A stretch of 64,000 nucleotides of DNA from Lathyrus oleraceus (lineage: Eukaryota; Streptophyta; Magnoliopsida; Fabales; Fabaceae), in contig NC_066583.1 in NCBI RefSeq assembly GCF_024323335.1, forward strand, positions 410,824,031-410,888,030. The letters run 5' to 3'. Shown here in pieces: positions 56,601 to 64,000 of the stretch. The notes beneath the pieces were generated by a model that saw nothing but the letters and a program-made list of their open reading frames with translations, ran no database searches and was not told where the DNA came from. Within the stretch, counting starts at the first letter, position 1, and each line of letters starts with the position of its first letter. Position numbers and translations under genes: made by a program.

Positions 56601-59600
56601 GTGGAGGTCTGAAAGACTCAATCAGAATATATATAGGCTCAAAATAAGGAGATATATATGGAGAGATTTTAGGATTGAAGACCTTGATTGTAGCAGAAAG
56701 TTTCTGCTGACTTTGTAACACCAAAGGAGAAGTTTGTTGCGATTTCTGAAGGCCCAAATCCAGTTGGGTGATTAGGTTATAAATAGCATATTGTAACCTA
56801 GTTTTTGTAAGCCTCTTAGAATGAAAACTTAGGGGGGGTGTGAGGTAAACCTCCCAACGTGTGGGAAGGTTACCATGTGTTTCTCAGTGTTCAAAGCTGA
56901 GAGTATTTGTAACTCAAAGCCTGTAGGCAAGAGTGATTATGTGCTTGAACGAAGCTGTGAAGCAAGTTCAAGTTGTTTAGCATTACATTGTATTAGTAGT
57001 GATAGAAATGGAAACTGGAGGTTTCTATCTAGGAGTTCCTAGGTATAGATTGCATTGGGTAGGGATTAAGTGAAGAGTTGTAAATGGGGGAGTTTAACTC
57101 TGAATTAATACTGCTGATAGTGGATCTTCTTCCTGGCTTGGTAGCCCCCAGACGTAGGTGATGTTGCACCGAACTGGGTTAACAATTTCTTGTGTTTGTT
57201 TACCTTCTGCATGTTATAATCCTGTCTGCCATAACTCAGGTTGTAATTCAGTCTGCTTATAAAGTTAATAATAGACCTGATACATAACCTTTTGTTTGAA
57301 TGTCAATCAGAATGTTTTGACATTCATCATTAACAACACATACTGAATAATAGGCATGTTGATCTCAGTTCAGTATTTAGTTAAGTCTGGTCTTCAAGAG
57401 GATAACAAACCTGGCCAAAGGTTCATAGTGAAACTGTCAAACTGGATGTCTTGACAGTTGTTCGTGTAGGTTGATACTGAAGTAGAGACTGGTTAGTCTT
57501 TCACAGTCTAGCAAAGATAGCTCAGTCTGTTTTCAGGAACATAACAGAATCAGCATGAGGTATATGTTCTGGATGTTAAACTGAATGTTGTGACATTCAC
57601 ACCAAACAGTTTGTGCTAAATTGTAGGATAATTAGTTTTTCTGTTTCAGCATTTTTCTCAGGCTATTATTTAGGAATCCAACAGCTGAGCTAAAATCCAG
57701 GAAAATAACAACTAACCTACAATTAATGAACCTAACAAATAGCTTATTTGTCAGCTCCCTAATGTGTGGAAATTAGGTTAACTTGCTTGACTTTTAGTTT
57801 AGGAAACACGCCAGCAAACTGGAATACAGTAACAGGTGATGGTAAAATCAATATTGATATATCATGTTGATAATTGTGCAAACACAACGGAAGTAAGTGT
57901 GGTGTTTGATCTATGTTGTGTCTTTGTACAAGAAGGACATAACTAGGTGTTCTTCCATTCTAAGTTACAATGTTGGATCAGATGTCATGACTTGCAGTAG
58001 AACATCTGAATTCTGACTGTGCCAGAATTTCAGTTAGCCTGGACATATGAGAGGCTTAACCTTCTTTGATCCAAATCAAATTCAACTTGATCAAAGATCA
58101 AGTCAATTGTTTGCATTAAAGATAGGTTGCTTCTTGGTCAGGCAAAAAACCTAAATCCATACAAGGTCATTCTTCTTTTCTTTTGGCATGGCAAGTTGTA
58201 GGAGCTTGGCTTACTAGTCATGATCTCTAACTTGTGTTTATTTGCCTATATTTTTATTGAGCAGCCTCAGAAGGGTGTGACTACTACATTAGTCCATTTA
58301 CGATTGCTTAACATAGCGCTAAATTCCCTTATGGAACACTAACACTAACTACTAATCACAAACTTTTAATTCAAGCATTTAATTCTTGCAATTTACTTTA
58401 ATGCAATTTAATTTCTTGCTCATTTATTCATTTATCTTTGCCCTTTGCTCACTTGAGCTCATGTTTATGTTTATGCAATTTGCCTTTTGCTCACTTGATC
58501 ACATTATTGTGTATATACTATTGCCTCGTGCTTGTTTTGTTTTTTGTTTGTGTGAACCCAATGCAAAATAGAGAAAGGACTTAGATTTAGGACCTTACCT
58601 ATGCTAAATGGAGTTTCAAGAGCAACTAAGCCTCATGCCTTTAGAATGCTAAATATGTTGAAGAGCAACTAGGCCTCATGCCTTTAGAGTGCTTAATCTT
58701 AAAGATGACATTGAAAGGACACCTAATTCGAAACTCACTTTTGTCCATTATTTTTATTGCATTGTGGAACCTTTTAATTTGTGTATTCTTGTGATGGGGA
58801 TACCAAACTTGTGCTATTTAGAAGGACCATTGTCATGAGCATTCAAGACAAGAGAGACAAATCCAAATTGGAGGATCCTAGGAGCTTAATTGAATATTTG
58901 CTTGATTGCCTGAGTTAATTGCTTATTGCTTGCTAAGTCCAAAGGAAAGGATCAACTTGGATCATCTTTATGATCTCAAGAAGGGAACTCCAAGTGGTTT
59001 TATTTCTCTTCCCTCATCTTTTCATGTTTATGACCTGGCCCTTCTCTTCTTCTCTCCACTCTAACCCAAGCCAAACCTTTTTGTGCAAACATTAACATTG
59101 TTTTCAAAATTAGAAACCTAGGAGCTATGCCTTTGATTTTTTTCAAAACTCTTTTCATAACACTTATTTTGAATTGAATCTTAAGTCAACTTTGACTTTA
59201 TTTTGTGAATACTTTTCATTTGTAAATACAACTCATTCAAACTGTTTTTGTGGTTCCAATGGCCACTTTTGCCAAAGCTTTTCATAAACATTGGCTATTA
59301 GGTTTGAGTTATCCTAGTGGTTGATATAAACCTCACCTGTATCCTTAGTGATTGGACTATAAGCCTTCCATACTTATTATAGGATGGATCCCTCACTAGT
59401 ATGTTGAAGCTCTCCTCACATGGTAGATTTGTGGTTTTAGATTGAGTTTTCTCCCTTTGATAACAAAAGACCTTAAGGCTTTTGACCAATCAATTCACCA
59501 ATTCATTTTGAGATTTTTACCCCGAACTACGAGGTTTTGATCCTACCTTTTTAAGATGGTACGTAGGCAATGGGTTTATCCATTCAAATATAAAATTTTA

Positions 59601-59935
59601 AATAATTTGTATATTCTTTTCTCATCTCCCCAATCATGTTTGCACAAATATTTTCACAAATACCAACCTACGATACAACATATTTAAAAAGGGCTCCCTT
59701 AGAGTACTAAGGATGTTTTGGGTGCTTAAAACCTTCACATTGCATAACCAACCCCTTACCCAGATCTCTGACATTTTTATTAGTTTTTAGTTTGATAAAA
59801 CCTCTCGGTTTTTTATCGCTTTCTAAACTTTCCTTTGGATAAATAGAAGTGCGGTGGCGACTCGAATTATATGATTTCTTTTGACATATTGCATATTTCT
59901 TTTGACATGAGGCCCTTTACGAATACCCCGCTACA
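53653..59935 (+). mobile_element. OGR-p 3' LTR, interrupted by a solo LTR
   Basis: Starts TGTAAGACCC, ends CCCCGCTACA. After removing 56376-58032 and one GTTAG it is about 4.62 kb against 4.90 kb for the 5' copy; most of the difference is a 297-bp deletion at a TTTCCC repeat (here near 54858). TATA box at 54884-54892. Close to its right end about 20 bp of LTR sequence is replaced by a copy of the flanking OGR-m gag sequence (see 59889-59967). Confidence 0.92.
56376..58032 (+). mobile_element. Solo LTR of a different retrotransposon family, in the OGR-p 3' LTR
   Basis: 1657 bp, starts TGTTAATACC, ends CAGAATTTCA, flanked by GTTAG at 56371-56375 and 58033-58037; the empty site is seen in the 5' LTR near 38318. 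TATA box TATAAATAG at 56778-56786. GAACTGGGTTAACAATT (near 57173) is a motif I associate with Ty1/copia SIRE/Maximus-like LTRs, so a copia origin is likely but not proven. No internal region. Confidence 0.88.
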
Positions 59936-59967
59936 TGTTGCATATTTCTTTTGACATGAGGCCCTTT
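59889..59967. repeat. 30-bp host-derived direct repeat across the OGR-p right junction
   Basis: A 30-base sequence starting TTGCATATTTCTTTTGACAT occurs at 59889-59918, inside the LTR, and again at 59938-59967, in flanking OGR-m gag. Between them are the last 17 bases of the LTR and TG. The 5' LTR has different sequence at the inside position. TTTCTTTTGA is shared by LTR and flank and could have seeded the copying. Confidence 0.85.
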
Positions 59968-61138
59968 TCTGCCTCCCTAGTGAAACTGCATTGGTTTTAC
60001 CTTCCTTCTTTCTGGAAAAACTGCTTCCGTACTTCTTGCTGGATGACACCTCTTCCTTAGACAGACGTCCCTCTCGGACTCCTTCCTCCAACTTCATCCA
60101 CATGTTTACCATTTTGGTAAAATTACTGGGGGCAATAGCAATCATTCGTTCGTAATAAAAAGAACTCAAGGTCTTAAGGAATATCTTGGTCATCTCCTTC
60201 TCTTCCAACAGAGGATTGATCTGAGCAGCAAGCTCTCTCCACCTCTGGGCATACTCTTTGAATGTCTCTTTGTCCTTTTGAGACATTGACCTTAGTTGGT
60301 CTCTATCAGGCGCCATGTCCACGTTGTACTTATACTGTTTCATAAAAGCTTCACCGAAATCGTTAAATGTGCAAACACTTGCACTGTCTAGCCCCATGTA
60401 CCACCTCAAAGTGGTACCAGTCAGACTATCTTGGAAGTAGTGAATCAATAGCTGATCATTATCAGTTTGCATTGACATTTTCCTGGCATACATAACAAGA
60501 TGGCTAAATGGACAAGTATTTCCCTTATACTTTTCAAAGTCAGGGACTTTGAACTTCATCGGGATCATGACATTTGGTACCAAGCAGAGTTCAATAGCAC
60601 TCTTCCCAAACAGGTCATTTCCTCTCAATGTCTTCAATTCCTTTCGCAGCTCAAGGAACTGATCCTTCATCTCGTCCATCTTTTCATAAACATCCGGACC
60701 CTCAGACGGCTTGGAATGATAGATGATGTCCTCAACACGAGGAAAAGTATGGACGACTGGAGGCGGCACAGACATGACCGGGCTAGATACCAGCATGGAA
60801 GAAAAAGTAGGCGCAAACCCTTCAGGCATGAAATTTGGTGGCATTCCCCACGGGAATCCGACAGGAATAGTTGGACCAGATTGAGTAGCAGCCACATGCA
60901 CAATTGAAGTAGTAACCTCTGAGATGACAGTTCTCTGAGGAGGAAGAGTTGCGGGAGTTGGAAAAGACTGATTATGTGCAGCAAGAACAGACTCCTTCAT
61001 AGCAGTTAGACGAGCAATCTCATCTTTCAACTCTCGGTTCTCTTGCTCTAAGTGCTCCATAATTCGGGGTTGATTGGCGCGAGTGTTGTATCGGTGAGTC
61101 AGCTTGGCTGAAGCACTGAAGAATAACCGATAAGACAT
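59936..61138 (-). pseudogene. OGR-m gag N-terminal part, cut by OGR-p
   Basis: The best preserved gag of the window: an open frame from ATG at 61138 down to the insertion. Order: LTHRYNTRANQPRIMEHLEQ, a coiled-coil-like segment (EQENRELKDEIARLTAMKES), Pro-rich linker, VYEKMDEMKDQFLELRKELK, VMIPMKFKVPDFEKYKGNTC, capsid core TLRWYMGLDSASVCTFNDFG, EAFMKQYKYNVDMAPDRDQL, KETFKEYAQRWRELAAQINP, EMTKIFLKTLSSFYYERMIA. The frame then runs into the OGR-p LTR by chance, adding about 20 foreign residues with a doubled MSKEI. The C-terminus continues at 35305 downwards. No stops in this 400-codon part. Confidence 0.9.
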
Positions 61139-61405
61139 CTGGAAGAAGAATCCTGTTATGTAAATGATGCATGAAATGTAATGTTTTATTTATTTTTGTT
61201 TTCAAGGAACATACTATTTTATTTGCAAATATATAATAATAACAATTATAATAATCTGATTGACTATAAAATCTCTTTTATTCATATAATTTGGAAGGAT
61301 TACACTGAGTACAATTTCAGAAACCAAAATACAAATACAAGAGAAAAGGAAACTAATCACCCTAACAACAGTATCAGATGATCTGGCAGGAGGTACATAC
61401 TTCCT
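61139..61405 (-). other. OGR-m spacer between ORF1 and gag
   Basis: About 270 bp, AT-rich, no coding match. The OGR-p counterpart is 42568-42839. Nothing else seen. Confidence 0.6.
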
Positions 61406-62822
61406 TCAGATGCGTCGAATCTCGGACTCAAAAGAAGTCTTCATCTGAGCCCTCTTCCAAGCACCGAAAGGCTGACGCATACTAAAGGAAGATAGACCCT
61501 CTGGATCTCTCTGTCTCTTCACTGCTCGGTCTTCAAGAAGTTCAATAAGCGCGTCTTTGTCTTTAGACTCAAGTTGCAACTCCTCATGCCTTCGGCTCAA
61601 AGCATGGAACTGCTCTTCCCACATATCCTTCTCTTGCTTCATCTTGGCGAGTGCGTCTTCCAACTCCTCAACATCTTGGTTAAGGAGAGTTAATGTCTCA
61701 TCCACAACCATAGACATAGGTCTCAACATAAGGCATCTTCAACTCCAAAGCTCTCTTCTTCACCCAAGTAGTGTAAGCCTCCAAAGTTACACAGTTGCAC
61801 GGACCAAACTCGGATCTTCCTTTCATATGCACGTTATGCCAAGCATGCACCACCTTTTTCTTCAAATGTTGGGGATCTTTACCCTCTTGATAGAAAATAC
61901 CTTCTAATTGAGTCTTATTAGGTTTGTCTCTCAAGGGGAACCCAAGTTGACGACGAACCAAAGCAGGGTTGTAGTTGATTCCTCTTTGTGTACCAAAGAG
62001 AGACACATTAGAGAATTCACCACAACTATCAATAATATCCAAGCAACTCAATGAAGAATCATACCAAAAAATCATCATTAGTGAGGGGCATAAGTCTCTG
62101 AGACCACCGTAGACATTGTTTGTTTTCCATAAAAGCAGGTATTTGAGGCAAGTGCGAAATAAACCACTTGTATAAAAGAGGAATACATCACACAATAGTT
62201 CCACCACCTTTAGAATTCCTCAAATGCAAAGAGAAGTACATAACACCCAACAAAGTGGGCACAAGATTCCCAATCAAGAAAATTCTAATGGCGTTAATAT
62301 CAACAAAATTGTCAATGTTACGGAACAAAGTGAAACCATAGATGAGTAACACAAAGATGGCTTCAAAAGCATCAACGATACAGGCTTGAGCAAAGGCAAT
62401 ATCTTTTCCTATGAGAAACTCAGATGTCAACCAAATATTCCTCCTTTCTTCGCCCAATGAGCCTCAATCTCATACTTCTTCAGATGAATAGCATCAACTA
62501 TAACATGAGATCCAAGAATCTCCTCTAATCCACTAAAAGTCACCTTGTCAGAAACAGGTATTCCCAAAAGACGGGCATACTCCTCTAACGTAGGCATAAG
62601 CTGATGATCGGGAAAAGTGAAGCAACGGTAGAGAGGATCATAAAACTGAACCAACACACTCAAGAGTCCTTCAACCATGTCAGTAGACAACACAAATAGA
62701 AGTTTCCCATGATGTTGCTTGAAGTCCAAGGGATCTAATATAAAATATGATACCTTCCTTATCTCTTTCAAATCGGGACATCTGAAATTGTACTTCTTAG
62801 TGTTCCTTCGTCCATAATCCAT
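61406..62822 (-). pseudogene. OGR-m ORF1 (Ogre-specific protein, frameshifted)
   Basis: Homologue of OGR-p ORF1, start ATG at 62822. Blocks in order: RRNTKKYNFRCPDLKEIRK, DPLDFKQHHGKLLFVL, LVQFYDPLYRCFTFPDHQLM, PTLEEYARLLGIPVSDKVTF (this copy keeps the 19 nt that OGR-p lost), AFEAIFVLLIYGFTLFRNID, LRNSKGGGTIV, NNVYGGLRDLCPSLMM, RRQLGFPLRDKPNKTQLEG and CNCVTLEAYTTWVKKRAL. The last segment (61729-61406) is a strongly charged coiled coil (EELEDALAKMKQEKDMWEEQ, RHEELQLESKDKDALIELLE). Frame changes occur near 62440, 62200 and 61715. The PTLEEYARLLGIPV block resembles plant mobile domain proteins; inference. Confidence 0.85.
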
Positions 62823-63671
62823 GGTCTGAAAATATTTGCAAATAAAACCTCAATTCCTTGAAGCTATTTTTCGTGTGATGAATGTTATGATGCACATGAA
62901 TGCATGAATGCAAAAATCACAAATAAGGGATCACACACAGGGCAAACAAAGGTCAAGGGATGAATCAAGTCATTGTCAAGATCAATAATCCATTTTGGTG
63001 GATTATGGTTTTAACCTTATCAACACCCAAGTTCCATTGACATTGACAAGACTTGATTGTATCAACCAAGAATCAAGGGTTTGTTGTGAGTCACGAGCAT
63101 GGAGTCAGGTTACGAACCATCCTAAAGGAGTGTACTAAGGATAAAAAAACATGTACATCATGTTCTAAAGAGTTCCCAGAGTCTTAATTCCATCTATCAG
63201 ATATTATATGTTAGGATGACTGACTCATCGACCCATAATATTCTCAAGAGAAACTTGTCTGAGTGTAGTATCATGTAACAATTGTTATCAAGTCTACACC
63301 TAAACAGTCACCGCACTACATCCTAAATAGGCCAAGTTGGGTTAAATGTTCTAAGGTCCTCAGTTTCTCGGACCCCATATCAGAGAAAGTGATGCCTAAC
63401 CACAAATAACTTGTATGACATTCATGACTCCAAAAGGGTCTCCACTAAGGAGATGGATCTCAAGCAACTTGTTAAGGACTATTCCACACAAGTCGAACAT
63501 GACTATACCATCCTCCTACCTTAATTGCACTCAAGTTCGGGTTAGAACTTATCTCACCACTCAGAGATCACCAAACATAACAAGCAGATTATATCTTACA
63601 AACAAGTATAAAAACATCATATATACAATTATATACACATAAAAAAGTAGGCTAAACCCACTGAGGACTAC
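62823..63671 (-). other. OGR-m leader between primer site and ORF1
   Basis: About 850 bp without a supported ORF, homologous to the OGR-p leader. Confidence 0.65.
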
Positions 63672-63689
63672 TCCCCAGCAGAGTCGCCA
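63672..63689 (-). other. OGR-m primer binding site (tRNA-Arg type)
   Basis: On the minus strand TGGCGACTCTGCTGGGGA, 9 nt inside the LTR end. Same as the TAT-p site. Confidence 0.9.
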
Positions 63690-63698
63690 CTTAATTTC

Positions 63699-64000
63699 TG
63701 TAGCGGTAAATTCATAACCATTAAGTTACGGATAAACTTAACGTCAATAAAACCAGATTCGCCACCGCGCTTTTATTGTCTCCAAAGGAATAGGGAAAAG
63801 TAAGAACAAAACCCAAAGATAAGAAGTTTACAAATCAAAACTAATAAAATGTCAGAGATTACAGGTAAGGGGGTTGGTTACATAGAGGGAAGGTGTTAGC
63901 ACCCAAAGTGTCCTAGGTACTCCTAGGGAGCCCTTTTTTATGTGTGTATGTGTTTTTGGTATAAAATAATGATTGCAATAGATAGAGTGTCGGGATGATA
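63699..64000 (-). mobile_element. OGR-m 5' LTR, inner end only
   Basis: On the minus strand the LTR ends ...TACCGCTACA at 63699, with sequence (GGTGGCGAATC, CTTACC...CTCTGACATTTTATTAGTTTTG) clearly related to the end of the OGR-p LTRs. The rest is beyond the right edge. Confidence 0.88.

Larger units (their letters stand above)
35306..59935 (+). mobile_element. OGR-p: full-length Ogre-type retrotransposon
   Basis: A 24.6-kb element (22.97 kb without the later solo LTR and its duplication) with LTRs 35306-40208 and 53653-59935, tRNA-Arg-type primer site, ORF1, gag, pro, intron, RT, two RNase H domains, integrase, a 3.7-kb repeat-rich 3' region and a polypurine tract. All domains are present in order and mostly in one frame each, broken by stops and small indels. 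It is inserted in the OGR-m gag: OGR-m coding before (59936 onward, minus strand) and after (35305 downward) matches the corresponding part of the OGR-p gag. The flanks GGTAG and TGTTG agree at only three of five bases; the right junction has been rearranged. Confidence 0.93.

Overview
The window is plant repeat DNA: a nest of Ty3/gypsy LTR retrotransposons with no host gene that I can support. Giant elements with LTRs of about 2.2 to 5 kb, an extra ORF upstream of gag, a tRNA-Arg-type primer site and a spliced pro/RT junction are the hallmarks of the Ogre/Tat lineage. Together with an Athila-lineage element, this points to a large-genome legume, most likely tribe Fabeae (pea, vetch, lentil, Lathyrus). 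The species is inference.

Layout. I use four working names. OGR-m is the outermost and oldest element, on the minus strand. Its 3' LTR is at about 10038-13632, its 3' noncoding region and integrase at 13633-17854, its RNase H/RT/pro/gag C-terminus at 30812-35305, and its gag N-terminus, ORF1, primer site and start of the 5' LTR at 59936-64000. TAT-p (plus, 17860-30806) is inserted between the RNase H and integrase parts of OGR-m. OGR-p (plus, 35306-59935) is inserted in the OGR-m gag. ATH-m (minus, Athila lineage, from beyond the left edge to about 10037) appears to be inserted in the OGR-m 3' LTR. Two solo LTRs sit on top: 277-2934 in ATH-m (TSD ATAAT) and 56376-58032 in the OGR-p 3' LTR (TSD GTTAG). 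Most breakpoints can be placed to the base because the interrupted coding sequence resumes across them.

Coding state. All four elements are dead. They carry in-frame stops (many fitting C-to-T or G-to-A transitions), frameshifts, lost catalytic residues and, in TAT-p, two internal deletions that remove the RT core and the integrase core. Gag, protease, RT, Ty3-type RNase H, the extra archaeal-type RNase H and integrase are still recognisable by order and motif.

Most interesting signal. In the 3' noncoding regions of the three Ogre/Tat elements there are arrays of very short hairpins with constant loops and changing stems, whose two arms change together. Directly after integrase, three related hairpins in OGR-p, OGR-m and TAT-p keep their pairing although the stem sequence differs (CTAGATTG/CAATCTAG against AATAAATT/AATTTATT at the same place). 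Further downstream TAT-p has a run of strictly 17-nt hairpins (5-bp stem, 7-nt AGCCAGA-like loop), and OGR-p and OGR-m share another family with CAGTAACY or CTAACC loops. This is what conserved RNA (or single-stranded DNA) structure should look like, and I know of no function for it. A second shared feature is the pro/RT intron, whose donor GTAA itself supplies the stop codon of the unspliced Gag-Pro frame.
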